In this document: positions 16,721 to 24,825 of the stretch, piece after piece
How the letters are laid out: the number at the start of each line of letters is the position of its first letter
Position numbering within the stretch: position 1 is the first letter of the stretch
Source of the DNA: Brevibacterium luteolum
GTDB taxonomy: Bacteria; Actinomycetota; Actinomycetes; Actinomycetales; Brevibacteriaceae
Length of the DNA stretch: 64,000 nt
Reading direction: 5' to 3'
Assembly (NCBI RefSeq): GCF_013004595.1
Contig: NZ_JABEMC010000011.1
Span: 1 to 64,000 of the forward strand
Notes under the pieces: model-generated
What the model was told of the DNA's origin: nothing
Database searches by the model: none
Seen by the model: only the letters and a program-made list of their open reading frames with translations
Made by a program: the position numbers and the translations under genes

Positions 16721-17717
16721 GGGCGCCGGTGAGTCCGAGGAGCCGATCCCAGGCTGCAGTCGGAGCAGTGTCATCGTTGTGTTCGGTGATCTGGGCGGCG
16801 ATGGCAGCCTCGTCGGCTTCGGCGTGGGTCTGGCGGATGTAGACGCTGAGGTCGGCCACCAGCTGCGCGTGCTCGCCGTCGCCGCACAGCGGCCCGGCAC
16901 CGAGTGCCCGGCCGACGCGTTCGATGACATCAGCTGCCATCCGGTCGATGCGGGTGCGCACCGCCAGCGCGCGAGCCATCATCAGCCCCGAGGAGTTGCC
17001 GGGGTCGGCGTCGATGAACGCGGCAGTCGACTCCAGCAGCGCCCAGCCGGCGGCAAGCTCGGCTGCGACCGCACCGGCCTGCGCGGCGATGAGCGGGGAG
17101 ACGCCCTCACGCTGTGCCTTGGCCAGCAGCGGTTCGGCCACGGCGCGGGCGCCGCCGTACCAGCAGGCTGCGACTCCAGCACCGCCGTGCCAGAAGCCGG
17201 GCCGGTCGAGATAGTCGCGGTGGCTGCCGAGCCGGCGAGCCGGCACCGTGTCGAACTCGACCCAGCCGGAGTCGCTGGCAGCCATTCCGACAGCAGGCCA
17301 CGTTTCGGGCACCGCACGCACGCCGTCCTGGCGCAGATCGACGGCGAAGAACCCGACCTGCCCGGATTCCTCTCGGGCGGTCACGAGCGCATGGGTGCAC
17401 ATGCCGGCCCCTGAGCACCACGGTTTGGTGCCGGTCAGCGACCAGGCGCCTGCCGCCTCGGCGGCGGTGAGCTGCGGCTGCGGCGGCTCAGCCGCCCATA
17501 CGCCCCAGTGGCTGCCCGGTTCGACGAGGTCGGGTGCGCCGAGGTCGGTGGTGATCGCCTGGGCATCGGCGTGGGCTTCGATGAACCGGGCGGTGACGAG
17601 GTCCGCGCGGGCGAGGCGCGCCAGCGTGGCGAACCGGGTGAGGGTGTCGCCGCTGGCGGGGTGGGGGAGTGCGTGGCCGGTGAGCTGGGCGGCGAGCCGG
17701 CCGCGGGTCTGGGTCAT
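16713..17717 (-). CDS. Acyl-CoA-dehydrogenase-like flavoprotein
   Basis: 334 residues. SLTGTKPWCSGAG and the later WVEFDTVPARRLG, GGARAVAEPLLA and GRALGAGPLCGDGEHAQLVA correspond to the flavin- and dimer-contact regions of acyl-CoA dehydrogenases. It is shorter than typical family members (about 380), mainly at the N-terminus, and the end (ADLSVYIRQTHAEADEAA) matches the branch found in glycan clusters rather than beta-oxidation. I could not identify the usual catalytic glutamate. Overlaps both neighbours (4 bases with GT2, 8 with the PIG-L fusion), so it acts in the same pathway, perhaps oxidising a sugar-linked acyl or amine substrate. Confidence 0.82.
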   Translation of the reverse strand: MTQTRGRLAAQLTGHALPHPASGDTLTRFATLARLARADLVTARFIEAHADAQAITTDLGAPDLVEPGSHWGVWAAEPPQPQLTAAEAAGAWSLTGTKPWCSGAGMCTHALVTAREESGQVGFFAVDLRQDGVRAVPETWPAVGMAASDSGWVEFDTVPARRLGSHRDYLDRPGFWHGGAGVAACWYGGARAVAEPLLAKAQREGVSPLIAAQAGAVAAELAAGWALLESTAAFIDADPGNSSGLMMARALAVRTRIDRMAADVIERVGRALGAGPLCGDGEHAQLVADLSVYIRQTHAEADEAAIAAQITEHNDDTAPTAAWDRLLGLTGAHD

Positions 17718-18400
17718 GAGATGAGCTCCTTGAGGTCGTCGGACAGGCCGCCGGGTGAGCGGCCATCGGTGCGGCGGGAGGTGGTGACGGGGATGTCGAG
17801 CGGCCAGCGCACGTCAAGGCCGGCGGCCTCAGCGCGGGTGACGAGGTCGACGTCCTCGTGCACGGCCAGGGCTGCGAATCCGCCGAGGACGTCGTAAGTG
17901 CGCGGGTGGAAGGACAGGTTGGCGCCGTGGATGTGGCGGTGGCCGGCCGGGGTGATGCCGGTGGCATACAGGGCCGACCAGCGGGTGCCCAGCGTGTCCG
18001 GCAGCTGCGGGTCTGCCGGGGGTTCGAGGCAGACGGTGCCGGCGATGAGTTCGGCGCCTTCGGCGCTGAGCTCGAGGAGGCGGCGGCACCACGAGGTGGG
18101 TACGGCGCTGTCGGCGTCGGTGGTGGCCAGCCAGGCGGCCTGTGGTGCGGTGGCGCGCAGGTGGGCGAATCCGGCGTGCCGTGCCGCGCCGACCCGGCCG
18201 AGGCGGACCGGCAGCACGTCGGCGCCGTGGGCGCGGGCGGTGGCCGCGGTGGCATCGGTGCAGGAGTCGGCGACGACGAGGACGCCGAGCCGGCAGCCGG
18301 CCGCCGCCGCCGAGGCGTTGAGGGCATCGAGCGCGCGGGGCAGGAGGGCTTCCTCGTTGTGGGCGGGGATGACGACGTGCAGCTGCGCGGAGTCCGTCAC
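17714..18400 (-). CDS. Family 2 glycosyltransferase
   Basis: 228 residues from GTG 18398-18400, chosen because AGGAGGG lies 7-13 bases upstream; in-frame ATG at 18460 lacks this. LHVVIPAHNEEALLPRALD opens the GT-A fold, ATTDADS is the DxD-type metal/nucleotide-sugar motif, and GANLSFHPRTYDVLGGF followed by VHEDVDLV is the acceptor/ED motif. No transmembrane helices are evident, so it is probably a soluble or peripheral transferase. First gene of the operon with the ACAD-like and PIG-L/NodS proteins; WcbI starts divergently 148 bases away. Confidence 0.9.
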   Translation of the reverse strand: MTDSAQLHVVIPAHNEEALLPRALDALNASAAAAGCRLGVLVVADSCTDATAATARAHGADVLPVRLGRVGAARHAGFAHLRATAPQAAWLATTDADSAVPTSWCRRLLELSAEGAELIAGTVCLEPPADPQLPDTLGTRWSALYATGITPAGHRHIHGANLSFHPRTYDVLGGFAALAVHEDVDLVTRAEAAGLDVRWPLDIPVTTSRRTDGRSPGGLSDDLKELIS

Positions 18401-18548
18401 CTGTCCATCCCTCCTGCCACAGTTTTCCCGGGAGCGGGTGGACCATTCCCAGGGCGTCAAGGAACCTTGTACTGTGATCCTACCTGCTCATTTCCGTCAT
18501 CGGCAGCACTGCGGCCGTGGTGATGATGAGCTGACCTGAGGAGATGCC

Positions 18549-19517
18549 ATGGGCAGACGACAGCACTACGCAGCGTTCTACGAACTCGCCCCCGCACCGT
18601 GGGCAGACGACCGGCCGAAGGCGGTCGTGGTGGGCAACTGCCAGGCGGAGTCGATGCGCATCCTGCTGGAGTCCAGCGGGTGGCTCACCACCATGCGGAT
18701 CCCGCCGATCTTCGAATGGACCGAAGAGGACACCGCCCGGGCTCGGGCGCTCATCGAGGGCATCGATGTGCTCGTCATCCAGCCGGTGCACGCCGACTAC
18801 CGCGGCATGCCGTGCGGCACCGAACAGCTCGAAGCCCTCCTGCGCCCCGAAGCGGGCAGCGTGCGGATCCCCTCCCTGCGCTACAACGGGCTGCACCCGT
18901 ATCACGCGATCGTGCGCGACCCGCAGGATTCGAGCCTCGACCCGCCGGTGGTGCCGTATTCGGACCTGCGCACCATCATCGCCGCTGCCGCCGGCCGCGA
19001 CCCGGCAGATGCCGCCGCCTGGCTGGCCGGCGCGCCACCGCTGAGCCCGCAGGCCATCACCGCCGCGGCTGCGGAGTCGGTCTCCCAGCTGCGCCGCCGG
19101 CAGGACGCCCACGGCACCGTCGTCATGGATGACGTGCTCGCAGCCGCCCCGCACTGGCCGACGATCAACCACCCCGACACCGCTACCCTCATGACCCTGG
19201 CCGAACGCACGCTGCAGCGTGCCGCGGAGGTCACCGGCGCCGAGGAGGTGGTCACCCCTGTGCATCCGGGCCGGGAGCTGCTCGGCGGGCTGGAGGCACC
19301 GGTGCGGATGGAAGCGGCAGCGGTATTGGCTGCCGAACTGCGGCAAGGAGCCCGGGAGGACGCGTGGCAGTCCCGTGACTGGGATGCGCCGGTCAGCGAG
19401 GACCAGGTGGCTGCCGAGCAGGCGGTGTTCTGCCAGCGGCCTGGGTTCGTCGAGGCGGCGCTGGACCGCTGCCGGGAGCGCATCGAGATCCTCGGGCTTG
19501 ACGCCCTGCTGCCGTAG
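18549..19517 (+). CDS. WcbI-family polysaccharide biosynthesis putative acetyltransferase
   Basis: 322 residues starting MGRRQHYAAFYELAPAPW. The segment KAVVVGNCQAESMRILLES holds the GNCQ motif that defines WcbI proteins, followed by DVLVIQPVHADYRGMPCGTE and SLRYNGLHPYH. WcbI is implicated in capsule acetylation in Burkholderia; the acceptor here is unknown. The GAGGAG RBS 5 bases before ATG decides the start. It is transcribed divergently from the GT2 operon and is most simply the fourth enzyme of that pathway. Confidence 0.88.
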   Translation: MGRRQHYAAFYELAPAPWADDRPKAVVVGNCQAESMRILLESSGWLTTMRIPPIFEWTEEDTARARALIEGIDVLVIQPVHADYRGMPCGTEQLEALLRPEAGSVRIPSLRYNGLHPYHAIVRDPQDSSLDPPVVPYSDLRTIIAAAAGRDPADAAAWLAGAPPLSPQAITAAAAESVSQLRRRQDAHGTVVMDDVLAAAPHWPTINHPDTATLMTLAERTLQRAAEVTGAEEVVTPVHPGRELLGGLEAPVRMEAAAVLAAELRQGAREDAWQSRDWDAPVSEDQVAAEQAVFCQRPGFVEAALDRCRERIEILGLDALLP

Positions 19518-19527
19518 GCGCGCCGAG

Positions 19528-20118
19528 TCAATCGGCGTCGGTTGCGCGTTCAGCGCGGTCGAGATCGGCCGGGGTGTCGATGTCGATGAGCTCAGACTCG
19601 GTGGCGGGGATGAGGGTGACCTCCCGGCCGCGGTAGAGCGCCTTGACCGGCAGCCCGACAGCAGACCCCAGGCCGGCTACGGCATCCCGGAGCACCGCCT
19701 CGGGCCAGGCCGCACACAGAAACTGCACCCGCCCACTCGGGTCGACGGCTGCAGCCGGAGACGCGGCCGCGGCAGACTCGCGCAGCCGGTCGAGCAGTGA
19801 CGCGGTGATCGCCGGCATGTCACCGGCGAGCACCAGGATGACCCTCTCACCTGCCGGCAGCGCTGCAAGAGCGCAGCTGATGCCGTGCAGCGGCCCGCCG
19901 AACGCTGGCTCTTCTGCCACCACCTGCACCCGGGTGAGCGCGCTGGCATCGATGCCGGCAGCCGAGCCGCACACGATGATCTCGCCGACCCCGGCGGCCT
20001 CAACGGTGGCGAGGAGTGAGGCGATAACCGGTGTTCCGGCGATCTCGATGCCCGGGGTGTGTCGGCCGCTGAAGCGGCTCGAGCGCCCGCCGGTGAGGAT
20101 GATCGCCGCAGTGTCCAT
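19528..20118 (-). CDS. mobA: MobA-like nucleotidyltransferase (molybdenum cofactor guanylyltransferase family)
   Basis: 196 residues. IILTGGRSSRFSG is the NTP-binding loop, VLAGDMPAITASLL the DMP metal motif, and ELIDIDTPADLDRA the usual C-terminal motif. The conserved lysine normally found a few residues after the loop (DK) is absent; the sequence there is GRHTPGIEI. Activity or specificity may therefore differ from true MobA. No other molybdopterin genes are in the window. It converges with wcbI (10 bases apart) and starts with a leaderless-type promoter. Confidence 0.75.
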   Translation of the reverse strand: MDTAAIILTGGRSSRFSGRHTPGIEIAGTPVIASLLATVEAAGVGEIIVCGSAAGIDASALTRVQVVAEEPAFGGPLHGISCALAALPAGERVILVLAGDMPAITASLLDRLRESAAAASPAAAVDPSGRVQFLCAAWPEAVLRDAVAGLGSAVGLPVKALYRGREVTLIPATESELIDIDTPADLDRAERATDAD

Positions 20119-20124
20119 ACCGCT

Positions 20125-20130
20125 AGCCTA
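20125..20130 (-). promoter_or_regulatory. -10 box (TAGGCT) for leaderless mobA-like mRNA
   Basis: Complement of AGCCTA, 6 bases from the ATG at 20118. Confidence 0.45.
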
Positions 20131-20361
20131 CGGGCGCATCCCAGCCTGCGGCGAGAACCGCCTCGGGCGCGGACCGCCTGGCACGCCGGGAGCGCAGGAT
20201 GTCCACGCCCAGCTCGTCGCGGCGTTCACCTCAGCCGCGCCGATCGTGCTGACCTTCGCCGCTCTGGACCACCACCGGCCCTACGGCACACCTCGGCATC
20301 ATCGACGGCGCCTGCACTGAGTACCCCGGCCAGCGCTGCACATCTCACTTGGTCGGGCAGG

Positions 20362-20475
20362 GCGCTGCTTTTCGTCTTTCCGGGCATGAGGCTGCTGCGC
20401 TCCGACGGCCGTCACCTCGGCGACAGGATCGCCGACACCCAGGTGGTCCCGGTCGGGAGTACAATCGCGCCATGA
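20362..20475 (+). pseudogene. Possible C-terminal remnant of an RDD-type membrane protein
   Basis: One frame reads LLFVFPGMRLLRSDGRHLGD then RIADTQVV before a stop at 20473-20475, similar to the end of RDD-family proteins (HDRLAGTVVV-type). No plausible N-terminal half or start is visible in 20131-20360, which otherwise holds nothing I recognise. It overlaps the promoter of the next gene. Low certainty. Confidence 0.25.
20460..20465 (+). promoter_or_regulatory. -10 box (TACAAT) for leaderless YdeI-like mRNA
   Basis: TACAAT is 6 bases before ATG 20472, so the transcript likely begins at the A of the start codon. Confidence 0.5.
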
Positions 20476-20756
20476 GTGAGGATCTGCCCGGCGGTGCCGT
20501 CCATCCGCTGCCTGAGGATCTGGGCGCAGAGCTCACCGCGCACGCCCAGGCGCGTGAGGCGTGGCTGGACATCACGACTCTGGCGCGCAACGAGTTCATC
20601 TGCTGGGTCGAAGACGCCAAGCAGGCCGCAACGCGTGAGCGCCGCATCCGGCGCACCCGCGAGGAGCTTGAGGATGGGATGCGCCGGCCGTGCTGCTGGC
20701 CCGGCTGCAAGCACCGCGAGCGCACCGGCAGGCCACCGGCCGCCCAGGGCAGCTGA
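20472..20756 (+). CDS. YdeI/OmpD-associated family protein (short)
   Basis: 94 residues. LTAHAQAREAWLDITTLARN and FICWVEDAKQAATRERRIRR match the C-terminal YdeI/OmpD-associated domain (PF13376), in which short proteins lacking the N-terminal DUF1905 are common. Biochemical role unknown; some relatives were linked to bacteriocin or peptide resistance. It ends CCWPGCKHRER, with two cysteines outside the domain. Leaderless promoter upstream; it ends 3 bases from the convergent MgtC gene. Confidence 0.82.
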   Translation: MSEDLPGGAVHPLPEDLGAELTAHAQAREAWLDITTLARNEFICWVEDAKQAATRERRIRRTREELEDGMRRPCCWPGCKHRERTGRPPAAQGS

Positions 20757-20759
20757 ACC

Positions 20760-21461
20760 TCAGTCGTTCTCCTCGGTGGCGGCGATGACCCGGTAGACGC
20801 CGGGCAGTTCGGTCAGCTCTTCGACCAGCGTGCCGGACTTGAGATCCGGGCCAGGGGTGAAGCGCAGCGACGCCTGGATGATCGTGCCCTTCCGGCCGTG
20901 CAGGCGCTGCGTGTGGGTCAGGGCCGCCTCGTATCCCAGCTCCGAGGCGGTGGCGAGGATGTCGCGCAGCACACCGTGGCCGTCAGCGTAGCGGATCGTG
21001 ATGTAGCGCGAATGGCGCGGATCGCGCATCCGCTTGACTGCGAAGGTCACGACGAACACGGTCAGCAGGTACAGTCCGACCGTCAGCGCCGCAACAGCCG
21101 GCATGCCGGCACCGCAGGCCATCCCGACCGAGGCGGTCACCCAGATGCTGGCTGCGGTCGTGAGCCCGGAGACGCTGTTCTGGCGCACGAAGATGACACC
21201 GGCACCGAGGAAGCCGATGCCGGTGACGATCTGCGCGGCGATCCGGGCGGGATCGCGGGTGACGTCCTCAGCTGAGGCGAAGCCGTAGACCGACACGAGC
21301 GTGAAGAGGGCAGCGCCCAGGCCGACGAGGATGTGCGTGCGCGCTCCGGCGCTCTTGTGACGCAGCTCGCGTTCGACGCCGATGATCGCCGAGAGCACGA
21401 AGGCGGCCACCAGCAGCACGGCCTGGGTGCCCAGGTCGGCGGAAACGAGATCAATGTCCAC
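20760..21461 (-). CDS. MgtC/SapB-family membrane protein
   Basis: About 233 residues from GTG 21459-21461 (GAGG 8 bases upstream). The N-terminal part has four or five membrane helices with IIGVERELRHKSAGARTHIL, VTGIGFLGAGVIFVRQN and GLTTAASIWVTASVGMACG, all typical of MgtC/SapB. The C-terminal ACT-like cytosolic domain (about 150-233) contains RYITIRYADGHGVLRDIL. Such proteins affect Mg homeostasis or virulence through ATP synthase or transporters; the mechanism is not visible here. It starts 25 bases after the DJ-1 gene and is probably in its operon. Confidence 0.9.
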   Translation of the reverse strand: MDIDLVSADLGTQAVLLVAAFVLSAIIGVERELRHKSAGARTHILVGLGAALFTLVSVYGFASAEDVTRDPARIAAQIVTGIGFLGAGVIFVRQNSVSGLTTAASIWVTASVGMACGAGMPAVAALTVGLYLLTVFVVTFAVKRMRDPRHSRYITIRYADGHGVLRDILATASELGYEAALTHTQRLHGRKGTIIQASLRFTPGPDLKSGTLVEELTELPGVYRVIAATEEND

Positions 21462-21486
21462 GTCGGTGTCCTCACTCCCTGTTCTG

Positions 21487-22137
21487 TCAGCTGCCGTCGC
21501 CGAGGCGGTGGGCACCGGTGCCGGGGACGAGTCCGTTGCGTGCAGCGAAGGGGTCCCAGCCCGGGTCGGCATCGACGTCGAGTTCGACGAAGTCGCAGGC
21601 CTCACGGGCCTGCTCCGGGCTCGTAAGCGATGCGATGAGGGCAGCGGTCATGTCCATCCCGGCAGCCACACCCGAGGATGTCCAGCGGCTGCCGTCTTCG
21701 ACCCAGCGGGCGACCGGCTGCCAGTCGACATCGCTTCCGAAGCCCGTCGCCCACCGGTAGGCGCGCTTGTTCGTCGTCGCCCGGTGCCCATCGAGCAGGC
21801 CGGCCGCTGCCAGCAGCGCCGATCCGGTGCACACCGAAGCCACCACCTCGGCGTCGGCACAGTACTCCCGCAGCCAAGTGAGGAACCCCTCCTCGGTGAC
21901 GAGCCGGCGCGTGCCGAAGCCGCCGGGAACAAGTACGATATCGGCTGCCGGGGCTGCGGTGCAGGCGGTGTCGGGCACGATCCGGGTGCCCTGATGGCTG
22001 GCGACCGGCTCACCGGTGGGCCCGAGCATGACGATGGTGAAGTGATCGGGCAACACGCTGAGCAGCTCGACGGGCCCGAAGACATCGAGCACTTCGAACC
22101 CCTCGAACAGGACGACGGCGACAGTGCGGTTCTCCAC
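21487..22137 (-). CDS. DJ-1/PfpI-family protein
   Basis: About 217 residues. VVLFEGFEVLDVFGPVELL and the nucleophile elbow VASVCTGSALLAAAG (catalytic Cys in CTG) are typical of the isonitrile-hydratase-like/AraC-associated branch of DJ-1/PfpI; NKRAYRWATGFG and TSSGVAAGMDM complete the pattern. The substrate cannot be inferred. TAGACT lies 6 bases before GTG 22137 (codon 2 of an alternative ATG start at 22140), so a leaderless GTG start is favoured. Followed closely by the MgtC gene. Confidence 0.87.
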   Translation of the reverse strand: MENRTVAVVLFEGFEVLDVFGPVELLSVLPDHFTIVMLGPTGEPVASHQGTRIVPDTACTAAPAADIVLVPGGFGTRRLVTEEGFLTWLREYCADAEVVASVCTGSALLAAAGLLDGHRATTNKRAYRWATGFGSDVDWQPVARWVEDGSRWTSSGVAAGMDMTAALIASLTSPEQAREACDFVELDVDADPGWDPFAARNGLVPGTGAHRLGDGS

Positions 22138-22143
22138 CATCCC

Positions 22144-22149
22144 AGTCTA
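22144..22149 (-). promoter_or_regulatory. -10 box (TAGACT) of the DJ-1/MgtC operon
   Basis: Complement of AGTCTA. It is 6 bases from GTG 22137 but only 3 from ATG 22140, favouring the GTG as the leaderless start. Confidence 0.4.
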
Positions 22150-22202
22150 CGCAGGAGAACTCCGAAGCAGGTTCCGGTCGACTGAACCCGGGCAGCACAA
22201 GA

Positions 22203-22229
22203 GCGGAGCAGCATCGTCTGCTGCTCCGC
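22203..22229 (-). terminator. Hairpin downstream of the VWA-LPXTG gene
   Basis: GCGGAGCAGCA (22203-22213) pairs perfectly with TGCTGCTCCGC (22219-22229) across a 5-base loop. On the minus strand it is followed by TCTTGTG, a weak U-rich tail. Confidence 0.5.
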
Positions 22230-22284
22230 CCTCTCAGCGGGTCCAATGGATCACCTGCTCACCGGCACGTGATCACGCGTGTCA

Positions 22285-23775
22285 TCAGGCCCGATTGCGG
22301 CGGGTAAGCGCGACAGCTGCGGCACCCGTTGCGAGCAGTGCGAGTCCGAATCCGACGGACATACCGACCTCGGCGCCGGTGCGCGGCAGGTCGCGGTCGT
22401 CGTCGCGGCCCGAGCCATCTTCATCGCGGCCGTCGTCATCCTTGCCGTCGTCGTCACCGGGCTTGTCAGAGGGCTTGTCAGACGGCTCGTCCGAGGGCTC
22501 GTCCGAGGGCTGGTCGCTGGGCTGATCGGTCGGATCATCCGAAGGCGTGTCCGTCGGATCATCGCTCGGGTCGTCCGTCGGCTGCTCCGTCGGGTCATCG
22601 GTCGGGGTCTCCGTCGGATCATCCGTGGGATCCTCGGTCGGCTCCTCGGTGGGATCGTCGCCAGCCTTCGAGTTGACGACGGTGCAGGTGACGACCTGTT
22701 CGCGCTCGACTGTCAGGCTGAAGCCGGTCTCACCGGCGTTCTCAACCGGCACATCGACCGGCTCCTCACCGCTGGTCTCCCGGCACACAGCGTTCTTGCC
22801 GTCCTGCTGCAGCAGCGTGAAGTCGTCCTTGAGCGTTTCGGTGATCGTCGTGTCCACTGTCGGGTTGGAGACGAGATCCTCATAGGAGAAGTTCGCCACG
22901 CCGTTCTCATCGGTGGTGGCCTGCGCGGGGTCGGCGTTGGTGGCTGTGAAGTCCCAGCCTTCGGCCGGCTCCGGCTCAGCCTCGCCGATCTGCGTCTTCT
23001 TCAGCACCGTCACGCTGCCTTCGCAGGTGGCGGCAGCGATCTGCCGCAGACGCTCGCCGAGCTGGTTGTAGTCATCGGCGGAGAAGTAGTCGGAGTTCTC
23101 ATTCGGGCCTGAGATCTGCACGATGTTCTCGATCGTCGGCTCGCTGCCCACGGCGATGCCGACCATCTTCGTGCCTTCGCCCTTAACGCCGTTGGCCGAG
23201 GTGATGGCGGTGTCGAGGTCGATCTGGTCGAACCGGCTTCCGCGGTCGGTGCTGTCACCCTCACCGGGGGTGCCGTAGGCGGTCGGCTTGCCGTCGGTGA
23301 CGAAGAGCACGGCGTCGTAGCTCTTGCCCTGGGCCTGGGCGATGCCGCGGTCCCAGTTGGTGCCGCCGTCGCTTCTGGCGGGGCGTGTGAGTCCGTCGAT
23401 GCGGTCCTTGACGCCGGCGGCATTGCCGGATTCGGCGATGCTCGTGACCGGGATATCGGCGTTGTCGCCGGCCGGGGAGAAGGTGGCGAAGGTCTGCACG
23501 CCCACGGAGCTCGGAGTGCCGGTGAGGGTGTCGACGACGCCCTTGGCGGCTTCCTTGGACTTTTCGACATCGGCATCGGTCAGGGAGTTGGACAGGTCGA
23601 GCACGATGCCGAGGTTGAGGCCGCAGCGATCAGGCAGGGATGGGTTCGGAGCTGGTTCGATGGACTGCGCAGCAGCAGGGGAAGCTCCGATGAACGCCGT
23701 GGCGGCGACCAGGGATCCAGCCGCGGTTGCGGCCAAGAGGCTGCGGAAGCCACGTGAACGGGTGGGAGGCGTCAT
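22285..23775 (-). CDS. Sortase-anchored von Willebrand A-domain surface protein (LPXTG)
   Basis: 496 residues. A signal peptide ends around residue 36 (ASPAAAQS). The VWA domain (about 52-260) has the MIDAS motif DLSNS near 60 and FVTDGKPT, for metal-dependent adhesion. A second domain (about 260-385) resembles a prealbumin-like/Cna-B-type pilin module (GWDFTATN, TVDTTITETLKDD). A Pro/Thr/Ser/Asp repeat stalk follows, then LPRTG at 463-467, a hydrophobic helix and RRNRA. It should be cleaved by sortase and linked to peptidoglycan. No sortase gene is in the window. GAGTGAG precedes the ATG. Confidence 0.92.
   Translation of the reverse strand: MTPPTRSRGFRSLLAATAAGSLVAATAFIGASPAAAQSIEPAPNPSLPDRCGLNLGIVLDLSNSLTDADVEKSKEAAKGVVDTLTGTPSSVGVQTFATFSPAGDNADIPVTSIAESGNAAGVKDRIDGLTRPARSDGGTNWDRGIAQAQGKSYDAVLFVTDGKPTAYGTPGEGDSTDRGSRFDQIDLDTAITSANGVKGEGTKMVGIAVGSEPTIENIVQISGPNENSDYFSADDYNQLGERLRQIAAATCEGSVTVLKKTQIGEAEPEPAEGWDFTATNADPAQATTDENGVANFSYEDLVSNPTVDTTITETLKDDFTLLQQDGKNAVCRETSGEEPVDVPVENAGETGFSLTVEREQVVTCTVVNSKAGDDPTEEPTEDPTDDPTETPTDDPTEQPTDDPSDDPTDTPSDDPTDQPSDQPSDEPSDEPSDKPSDKPGDDDGKDDDGRDEDGSGRDDDRDLPRTGAEVGMSVGFGLALLATGAAAVALTRRNRA
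22459..22659 (-). repeat. Coding repeat for a PTD/PSD stalk
   Basis: Imperfect 12-base units encode DPTE, DPTD, QPSD and EPSD in tandem (about 16 copies), a rigid wall-spanning stalk. The DNA is slippage-prone, so copy number may vary between strains. Confidence 0.8.
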
Positions 23776-23908
23776 GTTCTCTCACTCAGTTAGGTATATA
23801 TTCATACGGGACATGGTTCACGTTATACAGATGTCACTGTCAGGTCAATTACAGAGACGCCGTTTTCTCTGAATAACGTCTGTGTGCGCGTGGGGGCTGG
23901 CTCGTCAC

Positions 23909-23914
23909 TAGACT
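23909..23914 (+). promoter_or_regulatory. -10 box (TAGACT) for leaderless hydrolase mRNA
   Basis: 7 bases before ATG 23922. Confidence 0.5.
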
Positions 23915-23921
23915 GTTCGCC

Positions 23922-24773
23922 ATGAGTCCACAGACCCAGACGACCGGCACCGGTGAGACCCGAGCGCAGACGAAGCTGCACACCACGCAGATCGGCAGCG
24001 GCAGCGGTGACACCGAGAAGATCGTCTTCCTCCACGGCCTGTTCGGCCGCGGCAAGAACTTCACCTCGATCGCCAAGGGCCTCGAGCCCGAATGCACGAG
24101 CCTGCTCGTCGACCTGCCCAACCACGGGCAATCCCCGTGGACCGAAGAGTTCGACTACGTCGAGATGGCCGATGCCGTCGCCGAGGAGCTCGTCACCTTC
24201 GGTGCCGAGGAGTCGCCTGTCGGTGTGGTCGGGCATTCGATGGGCGGCAAAGTCGCGATGATGCTCGCCCTACGTCACCCCCAGCTGGTCGACCGCCTCG
24301 TCGTCGAGGACATCTCGCCGGTCAGCAGCGCAGACTCCTCACACGATGCCGGCAGCGGCTTCTCCCACCTGCTCAACACCCTGCGCGCCCTCGACCTCTC
24401 CACCGTCGACTCCCGCAGTGAGGCTGATGAGAAACTCGCCACAGACATCCCCGATGACCGTGTGCGCGGCTTCCTGCTGCAGAACCTGCGACCCGGTGAT
24501 GACGGCTACTACTGGGAGCCGAATCTCGACCTGCTGTGCCGCTCCCTGTCGAGAATCGGAGACTTCCCCGACACAGACGGCAGGACCTACGACCGGCTCG
24601 TCCTTTGGGCCGCCGGAGAGAAGTCCGACTACATCAAGCCGGAGTACACCCCGGCGATGCGCGCCCTGTTCCCGCGCATGCTCAAGATCACCATCAAGGG
24701 AGCCGGGCACTGGATCCACTCGGAGAAGCCCCAGGAGTTCCTCGCCGCGCTGCGGCGATTCTTCATCTCATAA
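23922..24773 (+). CDS. Alpha/beta hydrolase (YbfF/ABHD11-like)
   Basis: 283 residues. KIVFLHGLFGRGKNF gives the oxyanion loop, VGVVGHSMGGKVAM the nucleophile elbow with Ser106, and GAGHWIHSEKPQEFL the catalytic His near 262. The spacing and FGRGKNFTSIAKGL, LVDLPNHGQS resemble YbfF/ABHD11 esterases. Cytosolic; the natural ester is unknown. The promoter predicts a leaderless transcript. The CPBP gene follows after 52 bases with its own promoter. Confidence 0.88.
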   Translation: MSPQTQTTGTGETRAQTKLHTTQIGSGSGDTEKIVFLHGLFGRGKNFTSIAKGLEPECTSLLVDLPNHGQSPWTEEFDYVEMADAVAEELVTFGAEESPVGVVGHSMGGKVAMMLALRHPQLVDRLVVEDISPVSSADSSHDAGSGFSHLLNTLRALDLSTVDSRSEADEKLATDIPDDRVRGFLLQNLRPGDDGYYWEPNLDLLCRSLSRIGDFPDTDGRTYDRLVLWAAGEKSDYIKPEYTPAMRALFPRMLKITIKGAGHWIHSEKPQEFLAALRRFFIS

Positions 24774-24812
24774 GCGTCACCGCACGTGAGCCGCAGGGCG
24801 GTCGCGCGCTGG

Positions 24813-24818
24813 TAGTTT
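24813..24818 (+). promoter_or_regulatory. -10 box (TAGTTT) for leaderless CPBP mRNA
   Basis: 7 bases before ATG 24826. Confidence 0.5.
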
Positions 24819-24825
24819 TGGTGTC

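Noticed and set aside
22441-22670. CRISPR-like array of short direct repeats
   Set aside because: It is the coding repeat of the PTD/PSD stalk of the LPXTG protein, with no spacer structure.
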